From an uncultured Actinomyces sp. (GTDB lineage Bacteria; Actinomycetota; Actinomycetes; Actinomycetales; Actinomycetaceae), in contig URAS01000002.1 in NCBI GenBank assembly GCA_900545825.1, positions 141,193 to 205,192 of the forward strand: DNA of 64,000 nucleotides, in the 5' to 3' direction. The notes beneath the pieces are model-generated. The model made no database searches and was not told the origin of the DNA. It saw only the letters and a program-made list of their open reading frames with translations. Positions within the stretch are counted from its first letter, which is position 1. Each line of letters opens with the position of its first letter. Below are positions 24,616 to 40,071 of this stretch, in pieces. The position numbers and the translations under genes are program-made.

Positions 24616-26073
24616 CTACGGCCTGTAGGCCAGCGCGGTCGGCTGAATCGGGGCCGGCAGCTCGGACGTGCCGCGCAGGTACCGGTCGACCGCCGCGGCG
24701 GCAGACCGCCCCTCGGCGATCGCCCACACGATGAGCGACTGGCCGCGCCCGGCGTCGCCGGCGACGAAGACGCCGTCGACCGAGGTCGCCCACTGCTCGT
24801 CGCGAACGATACGGCCGCGTTCGTCGATCTCGACGCCCAGCTGCTCCACCAGGCCCGGCTTCTCGACGCCGATGAACCCCATCGCCAGCAACACCAGCTG
24901 AACAGGGATTTCACGCTCGGTGCCCGGCACCGGCGTGGGCCGGCCAGACGACATGTCCATCTCGACCAGGCGCAGGCCGGACACGTTGCCGTCCTCGTCG
25001 ACCACGAATTCCGTGGTCCCGACGGAGTACAGCCGCTCGCCACCCTCTTCGTGGGCGCTGGCGATCTTGAACAGCTTGGGGAACGTCGGCCACGGGTCAG
25101 CCGGGCCGCGCACCTTAGGCGGCTTCGGCATGATCTCGAGCGACGTCACGGACTTCGCGCCCTGCCGCAGCGCTGTGCCGATGCAGTCGGCGCCGGTGTC
25201 GCCGCCACCGATGACGACGACGTCCTTGCCTTCCGCACTCACCCAGTCGATCGACTGGTCGCCGAAGACGTGCTTCGTCGACCGCGTCAGATAGTCGACG
25301 GCCTGGTAGATCCCGCCGGCCTCGCGGCCGGGAATCGGCAGGTCGCGCGGCACGGTCGACCCCATGGCGAGGACGACGGCGTCGAAACGCTCGAGCATGT
25401 CCTCGGCCGTGAAGTCCTCGCCCACCGCCGTGTTCGGGTAGAAACGGGTGCCCTCGGCGCGCATCTGGTCGAGCCGGCGGTCGAGAACGGCCTTCTCCAT
25501 CTTGTATTCGGGGATGCCGTACCGCAGGAGGCCGCCGATGGCGTCCTCGCGCTCGTAGACGGCGACCGTGTGTCCGGCGCGCGTCAGCTGCTGTGCGGCG
25601 GCCAGGCCGGCCGGGCCGGACCCGACGACGGCGACCGTGCAGCCCGTGAGCTGCTGGGGAATCTGCGGCTCCAGGATGTTGGCGTCGAACGCCTGCTCGG
25701 CGATCGTCCGCTCAACGTTCTTGATCGTCACGGCCGGCTGGTTGATGCCGAGGACGCAGCCGGACTCGCACGGCGCGGGGCACAGCCGCCCCGTGAACTC
25801 GGGGAAGTTGTTCGTCGCGTGCAGCCGGTCGGACGCCTGCTCCCACTGGCCGCGCCAGGCCAGCGTGTTCCACTCGGGGATGATGTTGCCCAGCGGGCAG
25901 CCCATGTGGCAGAACGGGATGCCGCAGTCCATGCAGCGCGACGCCTGCCGCGACACGGCGTCGATTTCCATCGGCACGTCGACCTCGCGGAAGTCGAGGA
26001 CGCGCTCGGCGACCGGCCGGTGGACGGGGATTTCACGGTCAAGGATCGTCAAGAACCCACGGGGATCAGCCAC
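24616..26073 (-). CDS. gltD: Glutamate synthase (NADPH) small subunit
   Basis: The 485-residue subunit passes electrons from NADPH through FAD and iron-sulfur clusters to GltB. Cysteine motifs CMDCGIPFCHMGCP and CPAPCESGC near the N-terminus bind 4Fe-4S clusters. VAVVGSGPAGLAAAQQL is the FAD fold and VVVIGGGDTGADCIG the NADPH fold. The GTG at 26073 follows GGAGGT inside the end of gltB; the two genes overlap by 8 bases, so translation is coupled. Length and order gltB-gltD are typical of actinobacteria. Confidence 0.96.
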   Translation of the reverse strand: MADPRGFLTILDREIPVHRPVAERVLDFREVDVPMEIDAVSRQASRCMDCGIPFCHMGCPLGNIIPEWNTLAWRGQWEQASDRLHATNNFPEFTGRLCPAPCESGCVLGINQPAVTIKNVERTIAEQAFDANILEPQIPQQLTGCTVAVVGSGPAGLAAAQQLTRAGHTVAVYEREDAIGGLLRYGIPEYKMEKAVLDRRLDQMRAEGTRFYPNTAVGEDFTAEDMLERFDAVVLAMGSTVPRDLPIPGREAGGIYQAVDYLTRSTKHVFGDQSIDWVSAEGKDVVVIGGGDTGADCIGTALRQGAKSVTSLEIMPKPPKVRGPADPWPTFPKLFKIASAHEEGGERLYSVGTTEFVVDEDGNVSGLRLVEMDMSSGRPTPVPGTEREIPVQLVLLAMGFIGVEKPGLVEQLGVEIDERGRIVRDEQWATSVDGVFVAGDAGRGQSLIVWAIAEGRSAAAAVDRYLRGTSELPAPIQPTALAYRP

Positions 26074-29000
26074 GGGACACCTCCAGAATCTTGTTCCACA
26101 CGGATTCGTCTTCCAGCGCGACGCCGGAATCGTTCGCCTCGGCGAGGATCTCGTTGACGCGCGTGTACTGCTTGGGCTCGATCTTCGTGAACCGCGCCAG
26201 CGAGGCCGGCAGGTCGTCGAGCAGCTGCTGGGCCAGCGGGGACCCGGTCAGCTTGACGTGGCGCTCCAGCAGCGCCGTCACGTACTCGGCGTCGGCGTCG
26301 CCCAGCCCGCTGACGGCGACCTCGTCGCGCGCCATGAGGTTGAGGAGGTCGGCGTCGAAGTCCAGCAGGTAGGCGGTGCCGCCCGACATGCCGGCCGCGA
26401 CGTTTCGGCCGGTCGGGCCGAGGATCATCGCGTCGCCGCCGGTCATGTATTCGAGGGCGTGGTCGCCGGCACCCTCGCACACCAGCGAGCCGCCAGAGTT
26501 GCGGACGCCGAAGCGTTCGCCGACCTTGCCGGCGACGTGGAGGACGCCGGCGGTCGCGCCGTAGCCCACGACGTTGCCGGCCAGCACTTGGTCGTGCGCG
26601 TCGTAGCGGGCGGTCGGCGCCGGCTTGACGACGAGCGTCGCGCCGCACAGCGACTTACCGACGTAGTCGTTGGCGTCGCCCTCGACGACGATCGAGATAC
26701 CCTGCGGCGTGAACGCGCCCAGCGACTGGCCGGCCGAGCCGGACAGGGTGATGCTGATCGTGTCGGGCGCCAGCCCGTCGTCGCCGAACCGCATGGCGAC
26801 CTCGTGGCCGAGCATCGTGCCGACCGAGCGGTCCGTGTTGTGCACCTGCGAGTGGATGGTGATCGGCGACCCCGACTCCAGCGCCGGCGTCGACTGCTTG
26901 ATGAGCTGGCGGTCGAGGACGTGGTCGAGCTGGTGATCCTGGCCCTTGACCTGGTGCAACGCCGAGCCCGGCTGGGGCTCGATGCGCTCGAAGATCGGGC
27001 CGAGGTCGAGCCCCGACGCCTTCCAGTGGTCGACGGCCTCGGACACGTCGAGCAGGTCGGAACGCCCGACGGCCTCGTCGATCGAACGGAAGCCCAGCGT
27101 CGCGAGGAGCTCGCGCACCTGCTCGGCGATGAACGTGAAGAACGTGACGATGTGGTCGGGGTTGCCGGTGAAACGGCTGCGCAGCAGCGGGTTCTGCGTC
27201 GCGATGCCGACCGGGCACGTGTCTTTGTGGCAGGCGCGCATCATGATGCAGCCGGCGACGACCAGCGGCGCGGTCGCGAAGCCGTACTCCTCGGCGCCCA
27301 GCAGGGTCGCGATGATGACGTCGCGGCCCGTCTTCAGCTGCCCGTCGGCCTGGACGACGATGCGGTCACGCAGGTCGTTGAGGACGAGCGTCTGCTGCGC
27401 CTCGGCGAGGCCCAGCTCCCACGGCGCGCCGGCGTGCTTGATCGACGTCAGCGGGGCCGCGCCCGTGCCGCCGTCGGCGCCCGAGATGAGGACGACGTCC
27501 GCGCGGGCCTTCGACACGCCCGCGGCGACCGTGCCCACGCCGATCTCGGAGACGAGCTTGACGTGGATCCGGGCGTCCGGGTTCGCGTTCTTGAGGTCCG
27601 AAATCAGCTGCTTGAGGTCCTCGATCGAGTAGATGTCGTGGTGCGGCGGCGGCGAGATGAGGCCGACGCCCGGGGTCGAGCGACGCACCTCGGCGACCCA
27701 CGGATAGACCTTGTGGGCCGGCAGCTGGCCGCCCTCGCCGGGCTTCGCGCCCTGAGCCATCTTGATCTGGATGTCCTGCGCGTGCGACAGGTAGTCGGCG
27801 GTGACGCCGAAACGACCCGACGCGACCTGCTTAATCGCCGAGCAGCGCTCGGGGTCACGCAGGCGCTCGGCGGACTCGCCGCCCTCGCCGGTGTTCGACT
27901 TCGCGCCCAGCCGGTTCATCGCGATTGCCATGGTCTCGTGGGCCTCGCGCGAGATCGAGCCGAACGACATCGCACCGGTGGCGAAGCGTTTGACGATCTC
28001 GCTGACGGGCTCGACCTCCTCGACCGGGACCGGAACGACGTCTTCGGTGCGCAACCGCATGAGGCCGCGCAGGGTCATGAGGCGCTTCGACTGCTCGTCG
28101 ATCGCGTCGGTGTAGGCCGAGAAGATCTGCCGCGACTCGGTCTGCGTCGCCGTCTGCAGCCTGGCCAGCGTCTCGGGCGTGAACAGGTGCGCCTCGCCCT
28201 CGCGCCGCCACTTATATTCGCCGCCGACCCGCAGCGTGCGGTGTGCCGGCGAAATACCCGAGGGCGGGTACGCCGTCTGGTGCCGCGAGGCGACCTCGGC
28301 GGCGATGACGTCGATCCCCACGCCGCCCAGCGGCGAGGGCGTGCCCGTGAAGTAGGTGTCGATGAAGTCCTGGGACAGGCCGACCGCCTGGAACACCTGG
28401 GCGCCGCAGTACGACGACACGGTCGAGATGCCCATCTTCGACATGACCTTGATGAGGCCCTTGTTCAGCGCCTTGAGCAGGTGGGCGACCGCCTCGGAGG
28501 GCGTGACGTCGCCCAGCGACCCGCGGCGGGCCAGCGATTCGACGGCCTCCATCGCCAGGTAGGGGTTGATCGCCGACGCGCCGTAGCCGACGAGAAGGGC
28601 GACGTGGTGGACCTCGCGGACGTCGCCGGCCTCGACAATCAGGCCGACCTGGGTGCGCGTGTGGCGCCGCAGCAGGTGGTGGTGCAGCGCCGAGGTCGCG
28701 AGCAGCGACGGGATCGGCGCCATCTCGGCGTTCGTCTCGCGGTCGGAGAGGACGAGGAACGCGACGCCCTCGTCAATCGCGGCGTCGGCCTGGCGGCAGA
28801 GGTCGTCCAGCGCCTCGCGCAGCGCGTCTCCCCCGCCGGACACCCGGTAGAGGGCGCGCAGCACCCGCGACGTGAAGCCCTTGCCGGCGCGGGCGCGGCC
28901 GATGTGGACGATCTGCGCCAGCTCGTCGGAGTCGATGACCGGGTGTGCGATTTCCAGCTTGCGCGCGTGCGCCGGCGACTCCTCCAGCAGGTTCGGCTGC

Positions 29001-30622
29001 GGCCCGGCGGTGGTCGCCAGCGCCGTCACCAGCTCTTCGCGGATCGCGTCAAGCGGCGGGTTCGTCACCTGGGCAAACAGCTGGGTGAAGTAGTCGAACA
29101 GCAGCCGGGAACGCCCGGACAGGACGGCGATCGGCGTGTCCGACCCCATCGAGCCCAGCGCCTCGGCGCCGTTTTGCGCCATCGGCGTCAAGATGATGTC
29201 GAGGTCTTCCTGCGTGTACCCGAACTCCTGGAGGCGCCGGAGCACCGACTGGCGCGAGTGGTCGACGTGTTCGCGCCGGGGCAGGTCCTCCAGCGTGACC
29301 AGTTCGTCCTCCAGCCACTCCTCCCAGGGCTGGGCGTTAGCCAGCTGCTCTTTGATCTCGTCGTTCGGGACGATCCGGCCGGCCTCGAGGTCGACGAGGA
29401 ACATCGTCCCCGGCTCCAGGCGGCCCTTCTGGGCGACCCGGGATTCGGGAATGTCGAGGACGCCGGTCTCGGACGCGAGGACAACGAGGCCGTCGTCGGT
29501 CACCAGCCAGCGGCCGGGACGCAGGCCGTTGCGGTCCATGATCGCGCCGATCTGGCGGCCGTTCGTGAACGTCACGGCCGCGGGGCCGTCCCACGGCTCC
29601 ATGAGGGTCGACGAGTACTTGTAGAACGCCTTGAGCTTCGGGTCCATGCGGTCGTTGTTTTCCCACGCCTCGGGGACCATCATGGCGATCGCCTGGGTGA
29701 GGGGCCGCCCGGCGAGGACGAGGAACTCGAGGACCTCATCCAGCGACGCCGAGTCCGACTGGGCCGGGCCGGTGACCGGGAGGATTTCCTCCATGCTGCC
29801 CAGCGCCTCGGATTCCAGCAGGCCCTCGCGCGCCGCCATCCAGTTGCGGTTGCCGCGCACCGTGTTGATTTCGCCGTTGTGGGCGACCATGCGGAACGGC
29901 TGGGCGAGGTTCCACGACGGGAACGTGTTCGTCGAGAACCGCGAGTGGACGAGGGCGAGGCGCGACGCCAGCAGCGGGTGTGAGAGGTCGGGGTAGAACT
30001 CGCTGAGCTGCTGCGTCGTCAGCATCCCCTTGTACGTAAACGTCTGCGTCGACAGGCCGGACATGTAGACGCCGGCGTCCTTCTCGCAGCGCCGCCGCAC
30101 ACGGAACGCGGCGATCTCGAGGTCGCGGCCGTGGCGGGCCATGTGGGCGTCGGCGACGATCAGCTGACGGAACGTCGGCAGCGAGCCGCGCGCCGTCGGC
30201 CCCAGCGGGGCGGCGTTCACGGGGACGTCGCGCCACGCGAGGACGTGGAGGCCCTCTTCGCGGACGATCTTTTCGACCTGGGCGACCGCCTGGGACAGGG
30301 CGACGCGACCGTCGTGCGCGCCCGGCAGGAACACGAGGCCCGCGGCGTACGATCCCGGCTTCGGCAGGTCGGGGCGGACGACCTCGCGAAGGAAGGCGTC
30401 GGGCACCTGCATGAGGATGCCGGCGCCGTCACCCGTATCTTCCTCGGCGCCGACGGCCCCGCGGTGATCGAGGCGCTCGAGGGCCTTGAGGCCCTGCTCG
30501 ATAATGGTGTGGCTCGGCGGCCCATCCAGCGTGGCGACGAACGCGAGGCCGCAGGCGTCGTGTTCGTTAGCCGGGTCATACAACCCGACGGGCTCGGGGA
30601 AATTGGTGTGGTGCAAACCCAT
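26066..30622 (-). CDS. gltB: Glutamate synthase (NADPH) large subunit
   Basis: The 1,518-residue subunit makes two glutamates from glutamine and 2-oxoglutarate. The class II amidotransferase nucleophile is Cys24 in NEHDACGLAF; the 23 residues before it are a propeptide to be cleaved. The FMN-dependent synthase domain contains GEGGESAERL and the amidated-ligand region ISGADGGTGAAPLTS. The 3Fe-4S motif is CHKDTCPVGIATQ. A C-terminal GXGXG-type beta-helix domain follows. The start at 30622 has a weak GGGAATGATCA site. It is divergent from glnA, with 277 bases between for control of nitrogen assimilation. Confidence 0.97.
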   Translation of the reverse strand: MGLHHTNFPEPVGLYDPANEHDACGLAFVATLDGPPSHTIIEQGLKALERLDHRGAVGAEEDTGDGAGILMQVPDAFLREVVRPDLPKPGSYAAGLVFLPGAHDGRVALSQAVAQVEKIVREEGLHVLAWRDVPVNAAPLGPTARGSLPTFRQLIVADAHMARHGRDLEIAAFRVRRRCEKDAGVYMSGLSTQTFTYKGMLTTQQLSEFYPDLSHPLLASRLALVHSRFSTNTFPSWNLAQPFRMVAHNGEINTVRGNRNWMAAREGLLESEALGSMEEILPVTGPAQSDSASLDEVLEFLVLAGRPLTQAIAMMVPEAWENNDRMDPKLKAFYKYSSTLMEPWDGPAAVTFTNGRQIGAIMDRNGLRPGRWLVTDDGLVVLASETGVLDIPESRVAQKGRLEPGTMFLVDLEAGRIVPNDEIKEQLANAQPWEEWLEDELVTLEDLPRREHVDHSRQSVLRRLQEFGYTQEDLDIILTPMAQNGAEALGSMGSDTPIAVLSGRSRLLFDYFTQLFAQVTNPPLDAIREELVTALATTAGPQPNLLEESPAHARKLEIAHPVIDSDELAQIVHIGRARAGKGFTSRVLRALYRVSGGGDALREALDDLCRQADAAIDEGVAFLVLSDRETNAEMAPIPSLLATSALHHHLLRRHTRTQVGLIVEAGDVREVHHVALLVGYGASAINPYLAMEAVESLARRGSLGDVTPSEAVAHLLKALNKGLIKVMSKMGISTVSSYCGAQVFQAVGLSQDFIDTYFTGTPSPLGGVGIDVIAAEVASRHQTAYPPSGISPAHRTLRVGGEYKWRREGEAHLFTPETLARLQTATQTESRQIFSAYTDAIDEQSKRLMTLRGLMRLRTEDVVPVPVEEVEPVSEIVKRFATGAMSFGSISREAHETMAIAMNRLGAKSNTGEGGESAERLRDPERCSAIKQVASGRFGVTADYLSHAQDIQIKMAQGAKPGEGGQLPAHKVYPWVAEVRRSTPGVGLISPPPHHDIYSIEDLKQLISDLKNANPDARIHVKLVSEIGVGTVAAGVSKARADVVLISGADGGTGAAPLTSIKHAGAPWELGLAEAQQTLVLNDLRDRIVVQADGQLKTGRDVIIATLLGAEEYGFATAPLVVAGCIMMRACHKDTCPVGIATQNPLLRSRFTGNPDHIVTFFTFIAEQVRELLATLGFRSIDEAVGRSDLLDVSEAVDHWKASGLDLGPIFERIEPQPGSALHQVKGQDHQLDHVLDRQLIKQSTPALESGSPITIHSQVHNTDRSVGTMLGHEVAMRFGDDGLAPDTISITLSGSAGQSLGAFTPQGISIVVEGDANDYVGKSLCGATLVVKPAPTARYDAHDQVLAGNVVGYGATAGVLHVAGKVGERFGVRNSGGSLVCEGAGDHALEYMTGGDAMILGPTGRNVAAGMSGGTAYLLDFDADLLNLMARDEVAVSGLGDADAEYVTALLERHVKLTGSPLAQQLLDDLPASLARFTKIEPKQYTRVNEILAEANDSGVALEDESVWNKILEVSRG

Positions 30623-30899
30623 TGATCATTCCCATCGTCTCGACCAGACCGGCCGCTTAGGTCACCCTTAGATCTCAATAAGGTTACGACTTGGTCAAAC
30701 CGGTCACTACAGCCCCAACACTGCAGTAATGTCCGTGCTTCGTGACGATGTGTCCGTATCGTGAATCTTGATCGAGCCAGCGGGAATGGGTTCTGCTACG
30801 TTCACAAGTGACGGCTGGCCCAATCACAGCCGGTCTACTCGCTGGCACCGCCTGAAGTCCCTGGCAATCCGCGCTAGTGAGGACAAGAAGGGAGCCCAC
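30623..30899. promoter_or_regulatory. Divergent gltB/glnA control region
   Basis: This 277-base gap must hold promoters for both GOGAT and GS. It is more AT-rich than its flanks. I see GTNAC-like half-sites (GGTTAC at 30683-30688, GGTCAC at 30699-30704) that would be candidates for GlnR, but no clear full site, so the regulator is not assigned. Confidence 0.35.
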
Positions 30900-32324
30900 A
30901 TGTTTAAGGATGCTCAAGAAATCACCGAGTTTATCGAGCGCGAAAACGTCGTCTTCGTCGACGTTCGCTTCTGTGATTTGCCTGGCGTTCAGCAACACTT
31001 CACGATCCCCGCTCAGGAGTTCATTGACGCCGCCCTCGAGAACGGCCTCATGTTCGATGGGTCCTCGGTGCGTGGCTTCACCGAGATCCACAAGTCCGAT
31101 ATGAAGCTCATTCCGGACGTCACCACCGCTTTCGTCGATCCCTTCCGCGCCCAGAAGACCCTGGTCGTCGTGTTCTCGATCGTCGACCCCTTCACGAACG
31201 AGCCCTTCTCGCGTGATCCCCGCCAGGTCGCGGCTAAGGCCGAGGCCTACCTCGCCTCCACCGGCATCGCCGACACGTGCTACATCGGGGCCGAGGCCGA
31301 ATTCCACCTGTTCGACGACGTCCGCTACCAGGTTCAGCCTGGCCACACGTTCTACAGCGTCGACTCCTCCGAGGCCCAGTGGAACTCGGGCCGCGAGGAA
31401 GAGGGCGGTAACCTCGGCTACAAGCAGACGGTTAAGGGCGGCTACTTCCCGGTCTCGCCGCGCGATAAGGACGCCGACATCCGCGACGTCATGGTGACGA
31501 ACCTCGCCACCGCCGGTCTGACGATCGAGCGTGCACACCACGAGGTCGGCGCCGCCGGCCAGCACGAGATCAACTACCGCTTCGCGTCGCTGCAGCACGC
31601 TGCCGACGACATGATGACGTTCAAGTACGTCATCAAGAACACCGCCTACCAGGCCGGCAAGTCGGCGACGTTCATGCCGAAGCCGATCTTCGGCGACAAC
31701 GGCTCGGGCATGCACACGCACCTGTCGCTGTGGAAGAACGGCGAACCGCTGTTCTACGACGAGCGCGGCTACGGCTCGCTGTCGGACACGGCCCGCTACT
31801 TCATCGGCGGCCTCCTCCACCACGCCCCGGCTCTGCTGGCGTTCACGAACCCGTCGATCAACTCGTTCCGCCGCCTCGTGCCCGGCTTCGAGGCCCCGGT
31901 CAACCTCGTGTACTCGGCCTCGAACCGTTCGGCGTGTATCCGCATTCCCGCGACCGGCACGTCGCCCAAGGCCAAGCGCGTCGAATACCGCGTGCCCGAC
32001 CCGTCGGCGAACCCCTACCTGTCGTTCGCCGCGTGCCTCATGGCCGGCCTCGACGGCATCCGTAACCGCATCGAGCCCGCCGAGCCGATCGACAAGGACC
32101 TCTACGAGCTGCCGCCGGCCGAATACGCCGACATCGCCAAGCTGCCCGCGTCGCTTGAGGAAGCGATCGAGGCCCTGAAGAACGACCGCGACTTCCTCAC
32201 CGAGGGCGACGTCTTCACCGACGACCTCATCGACACGTGGATCGAATACAAGGAAACGGTCGAGATCGCGCCCATGCGCGTCTACCCGCACCCCTACGAG
32301 TACCAGCTCTACTACGACATGTAA
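30900..32324 (+). CDS. glnA: Glutamine synthetase type I-beta
   Basis: The 474-residue enzyme makes glutamine from glutamate, ammonia and ATP as a dodecamer. ATP and metal motifs are present ([37 protein letters not shown]). The adenylylation loop KDLYELPP places the modified tyrosine at Tyr402, so activity is likely controlled by GlnE, which is not in this window. ATG at 30900 is preceded by GGGAG; the frame continues upstream but without family similarity. Length and the C-terminal [11 protein letters not shown] match actinobacterial GlnA1. Confidence 0.97.
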   Translation: MFKDAQEITEFIERENVVFVDVRFCDLPGVQQHFTIPAQEFIDAALENGLMFDGSSVRGFTEIHKSDMKLIPDVTTAFVDPFRAQKTLVVVFSIVDPFTNEPFSRDPRQVAAKAEAYLASTGIADTCYIGAEAEFHLFDDVRYQVQPGHTFYSVDSSEAQWNSGREEEGGNLGYKQTVKGGYFPVSPRDKDADIRDVMVTNLATAGLTIERAHHEVGAAGQHEINYRFASLQHAADDMMTFKYVIKNTAYQAGKSATFMPKPIFGDNGSGMHTHLSLWKNGEPLFYDERGYGSLSDTARYFIGGLLHHAPALLAFTNPSINSFRRLVPGFEAPVNLVYSASNRSACIRIPATGTSPKAKRVEYRVPDPSANPYLSFAACLMAGLDGIRNRIEPAEPIDKDLYELPPAEYADIAKLPASLEEAIEALKNDRDFLTEGDVFTDDLIDTWIEYKETVEIAPMRVYPHPYEYQLYYDM

Positions 32325-32353
32325 GTCCGGCTGGACGTAGCTGCGCTGCGTGA

Positions 32354-32395
32354 AGAAGGGCCCGGCTTCCCCCGCTGTGGGGGCCGGGCCCTTCT
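32354..32395 (+). terminator. glnA terminator hairpin
   Basis: AGAAGGGCCCGGC (32354-32366) pairs perfectly with GCCGGGCCCTTCT (32383-32395), 29 bases beyond the glnA stop. There is no U-tract, as is common in high-GC bacteria. Confidence 0.75.
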
Positions 32396-32512
32396 GTATG
32401 CGGCCGGCCCACGCCCTCCCGCCCTCGAGATCACCTCCACCCCTTTCTGTGGCATTCTTCGGGGTGGCGACCCGCGTCAGTACATTAAAAGATGTCATAT
32501 TTTGTGGGCATA

Positions 32513-32556
32513 CACGAGGGCGGCGGATCCAGCTCGGACCCGCCGCCCTCGTTGTG
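32513..32556 (-). terminator. rpoC terminator hairpin
   Basis: ACGAGGGCGGCGG (32514-32526) and CCGCCGCCCTCGT (32540-32552) form a perfect 13-bp stem just beyond the rpoC stop codon at 32571. The tail on the minus strand is only mildly T-rich. Confidence 0.7.
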
Positions 32557-32570
32557 TCAGCCGTTAGCGA

Positions 32571-36467
<3,897 letters not shown>

Positions 36468-36576
36468 GTTTCCTTCTTCCTCAATCGTTCCGGTTGCCAG
36501 CGTGACTGGTTTCCGGCCCCCGTCCGCCCGCTGACGCGTCCGGGGCGCCGACCCTGAAACTCAGGGACGGCCTCGA

Positions 36577-39500
36577 CTAAATTTCGTCCAACTTCACGCT
36601 GGGATTGGGCCGGGAACCAATGTTGATTCCCAGCTCTTCGGTAGCACGCTGAGCGTCGTCGTCCTCTTCCTTCAACGAGACCACGCTGCCGTCGGCGTCG
36701 AGGGTTTCGACGTCGAGGCAGAGGGACCGCATTTCCTGGATGAGGACGCGGAACGACTCGGGGATGCCCGGCTCGGGGATGTCTTCGCCCTTGACGATCG
36801 CCTCGTAGACCTTGACGCGGCCGGTGATGTCGTCGGACTTGACGGTGAGCAGCTCCTGGAGCGAATAGGCGGCACCGTAGGCCTCCATCGCCCACACCTC
36901 CATCTCACCGAAGCGCTGGCCACCGAACTGGGCCTTACCGCCGAGCGGCTGCTGGGTGATCATCGAGTAGGGGCCGGTCGAACGCGCGTGAATCTTGTCG
37001 TCGACCAGGTGGTGGAGCTTGAGCATGTACTTGTAGCCGACCGAGATCGGGTACGGGAACGGCTCGCCGGTGCGGCCGTCGAACAGCCTGGCCTTGCCTT
37101 CGGAGTTGATGAGCCGCTGGCCGTCCTCGTTCGGGTTCGTGCAGGTCAGCAGGCCCGTCAGCTCGTCCTGGGTACAGCCGTCGAACACCGGGGTGGCGAT
37201 GCGGGTGCGGGCCTCGGTCTTGAGGCCGCCCTCCGGCAGCTGCTTGACCCATTCGGCGCCCTCTTCCATCGCCTTCGTGGCGTCCCAGCCCATCGCGGCG
37301 ATCCAGCCCATGTGGAACTCGAGCACCTGGCCGATGTTCATACGACCGGGGACACCCATCGGGTTGAGGATGATGTCGACCGGGGTGCCGTCCTCGAGGA
37401 ACGGCATGTCCTCGACCGGCAGGATGCGCGAGACGACACCCTTGTTGCCGTGGCGACCGGCCAGCTTGTCGCCGACCGTGATCTTGCGGCGCTGGGCGAT
37501 GTAGACGCGCACCATCTGCTTGACGCCGGCGGGCATTTCGTCTTCCTCGTCCGTGAACTCGCGGACGCCGATGACGATGCCGGTCTCGCCGTGCGGGACG
37601 CGCAGCGACGTGTCGCGGACCTCGCGGGCCTTCTCGCCGAAGATCGCGCGCAGCAGGCGCTCCTCGCTGGTCAGCTCGGTTTCGCCCTTGGGCGTGACCT
37701 TGCCGACGAGGATGTCGCCCGAACGGACCTCGGCGCCGATGCGGATGATGCCGCGCTCGTCGAGGTTAGCCAGCGCCTCTTCCGAGACGTTGGGGATGTC
37801 GCGGGTGATCTCTTCGAGGCCCAGCTTCGTTTCGCGGGCATCGATCTCGTGCTCTTCGATGTGGATCGACGTGAGGACGTCGTCCTGGACGATCCGGCGC
37901 GAGAGGATGATCGCGTCCTCGTAGTTGAGGCCCTCCCACGACATGTAGGCGACCAGCAGGTTCTTGCCGAGCGCCAGCTCGCCGCCGTCGGTCGCGGGGC
38001 CGTCGGCCAGGAGGTCGCCGACCTCGACCCGGTCGCCCTCGGCGACGCGCAGCCGCTGGTTGTAGCAGTTGCCGGGGTTCGAGCGGTCGAACTTCTGGAG
38101 CTTAAGCACCTGGTAGGAGCCGTCGTCGGCCATGATCGTGATCGACGCCGCGTCGGCTTCGGTCACGACGCCCGCGCGGTCGGCCACGAGGGCCTCGCCG
38201 GCGTCGATGGCCGTGCGCATCTCCATGCCGGTGCCCACGAGCGGGGCCTCGGTGGTGAGCAGCGGCACCGCCTGGCGCTGCATGTTCGCACCCATGAGGG
38301 CGCGGTTCGCGTCGTCGTGCTCGAGGAACGGGATCAGCGAGGTCGCCACCGACACCATCTGGCGGGCCGCGACGTCCATAAAGTCGACGTCGTCGCGCTC
38401 GACCAGCGCGGGGTCCGGGCCGGCGACACGGCAGAGGACGTGGTCCTCGGCGAAGTGGCCGTCCTCGGTGAGGACCGCGGACGCCTGGGCGATGTTGTAC
38501 CGGTCTTCCTCGTCCGCCGACAGGTAGTGGACCTCATCCGTCACCTGGGCGTCGCGGACGACGCGATACGGCGTCTCGAGGAACCCGAACGCGTTGAGGC
38601 GCGCGTAGGTCGCCAGCGAGCCGATCAGACCAATGTTCGGGCCTTCAGGGGTCTCGATGGGGCACATACGGCCGTAGTGCGACGGGTGGACGTCTCGGAC
38701 CTCCATGCTCGCGCGGTCGCGCGAGAGGCCGCCGGGGCCCAGCGCCGACAGGCGGCGCTTGTGGGTGAGGCCCGACAGGGGGTTGTTCTGGTCCATGAAC
38801 TGCGACAGCTGCGACGTGCCGAAGAACTCTTTGATCGCCGCGACGACCGGGCGAATGTTGATGAGCGACTGCGGCGTGATCGCCTCGGCGTCCTGCGTCG
38901 TCATGCGCTCGCGAACGACGCGCTCCATGCGCGACAGGCCCGTGCGGACCTGCGACTGGATGAGCTCGCCCACCGCGCGGATGCGGCGGTTGCCGAAGTG
39001 GTCGATGTCGTCGGTCTCGATGCGCAGCTCGACGTCGGCGCCCTCCGAATTCTTCACCGTCAGCGTCTTGTCGCCGCGGTGCAGAGCCATGAGGTACTTC
39101 GCCGCGACGATGATGTCGTTGAGCGTGAGGACGCTGAGGTCCAGCGGATCGGTCTGGCCGAGCTTCTTGTTGAACTTGTAGCGGCCGACCTTCGCCAGGT
39201 CGTAGCGCTTGTCGTTGAAGTAGAAGTTCTCGAGCAGCGTGCGGCCGGCCTCCGGCGACGCCGGTTCGCCCGGGCGGATCTTGCGGTAGATGTCGGTGAG
39301 GGCGTCCTCGGTCGTCTGGATCGAGTCCGAGTCCTTTTCCAGCGTCTCGAGGATCACCGGGAAGTCCGCGAACTCCTCGCGGATTTCGGCCGGCGTCATG
39401 CCGAGGGCGCGGAGGAACACGGTGACCGACTGCTTACGGCGCCGGTCGATGCGCACCGCGACGTTATCGCGCTTGTCGATCTCGAGCTCCAGCCACGCGC

Positions 39501-40071
39501 CGCGCGACGGGATGAACTTGCAGCCGAAGATGTCCTTGTCCGACGTCTTGTCCGGCGTCATGTCGAAGTAGACGCCCGGCGAGCGGACCAGCTGCGACAC
39601 CACCACACGCTCGGTGCCGTTGATGATGAACGTGCCCGAGGGCGTCATCAACGGGAAGTCGCCCATGAACACGGTCTGCGACTTGATTTCGCCCGTGTTT
39701 TCGTTCATGAACTCGGCGGTCACGAACATCGGCGCGGCGTAGGTGTAGTCCTTCGCCTTGCATTCGTCGATCGTGTACTTCGCCGGCTCGAACTTCGGGT
39801 CCGAGAACGACAGCGACATCGTTTCGCCAAAGTCACGAATCGGCGAGATTTCGTTAAAGATTTCCTCGAGGCCCGAAACGGTGGAGCGGACGGGGCCGGT
39901 GGCCGAGGCGGCCTCGGCTTCCTGCCGTTCCTTCCAGGCGTCGGTGCCGAGCAGCCACTCGAACGATTCGCGCTGAATCGCGAGGAGCGACGGCGGCTGG
40001 AGGACCTCGTCAAGCTTGCCGAACGACAAGCGTTTGTTAATACCCGATGCGGTGGTTGCAGAGGCAGCCAA
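36577..40071 (-). CDS. rpoB: DNA-directed RNA polymerase beta subunit
   Basis: The 1,164-residue subunit shows all core regions. The rifampicin-resistance region reads [19 protein letters not shown] followed by [16 protein letters not shown], with the aspartate, histidine and serine that are usually mutated still in place, so a drug-sensitive sequence is predicted. I chose the TTG at 40071: GGAAGGA lies 8 bases upstream and the protein then opens (M)[11 protein letters not shown], as other actinobacterial RpoB do. An ATG at 40110 would add 13 residues and place the ribosome site inside the gene. No ribosomal protein genes flank it here. Confidence 0.97.
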   Translation of the reverse strand: MAASATTASGINKRLSFGKLDEVLQPPSLLAIQRESFEWLLGTDAWKERQEAEAASATGPVRSTVSGLEEIFNEISPIRDFGETMSLSFSDPKFEPAKYTIDECKAKDYTYAAPMFVTAEFMNENTGEIKSQTVFMGDFPLMTPSGTFIINGTERVVVSQLVRSPGVYFDMTPDKTSDKDIFGCKFIPSRGAWLELEIDKRDNVAVRIDRRRKQSVTVFLRALGMTPAEIREEFADFPVILETLEKDSDSIQTTEDALTDIYRKIRPGEPASPEAGRTLLENFYFNDKRYDLAKVGRYKFNKKLGQTDPLDLSVLTLNDIIVAAKYLMALHRGDKTLTVKNSEGADVELRIETDDIDHFGNRRIRAVGELIQSQVRTGLSRMERVVRERMTTQDAEAITPQSLINIRPVVAAIKEFFGTSQLSQFMDQNNPLSGLTHKRRLSALGPGGLSRDRASMEVRDVHPSHYGRMCPIETPEGPNIGLIGSLATYARLNAFGFLETPYRVVRDAQVTDEVHYLSADEEDRYNIAQASAVLTEDGHFAEDHVLCRVAGPDPALVERDDVDFMDVAARQMVSVATSLIPFLEHDDANRALMGANMQRQAVPLLTTEAPLVGTGMEMRTAIDAGEALVADRAGVVTEADAASITIMADDGSYQVLKLQKFDRSNPGNCYNQRLRVAEGDRVEVGDLLADGPATDGGELALGKNLLVAYMSWEGLNYEDAIILSRRIVQDDVLTSIHIEEHEIDARETKLGLEEITRDIPNVSEEALANLDERGIIRIGAEVRSGDILVGKVTPKGETELTSEERLLRAIFGEKAREVRDTSLRVPHGETGIVIGVREFTDEEDEMPAGVKQMVRVYIAQRRKITVGDKLAGRHGNKGVVSRILPVEDMPFLEDGTPVDIILNPMGVPGRMNIGQVLEFHMGWIAAMGWDATKAMEEGAEWVKQLPEGGLKTEARTRIATPVFDGCTQDELTGLLTCTNPNEDGQRLINSEGKARLFDGRTGEPFPYPISVGYKYMLKLHHLVDDKIHARSTGPYSMITQQPLGGKAQFGGQRFGEMEVWAMEAYGAAYSLQELLTVKSDDITGRVKVYEAIVKGEDIPEPGIPESFRVLIQEMRSLCLDVETLDADGSVVSLKEEDDDAQRATEELGINIGSRPNPSVKLDEI

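Noticed and set aside
25568..29983. A plus-strand open frame of 1,471 codons opposite gltB and gltD
   Set aside because: It is the complement of two clearly conserved enzymes and shows no family motif; GC-rich codon use keeps the opposite strand open.
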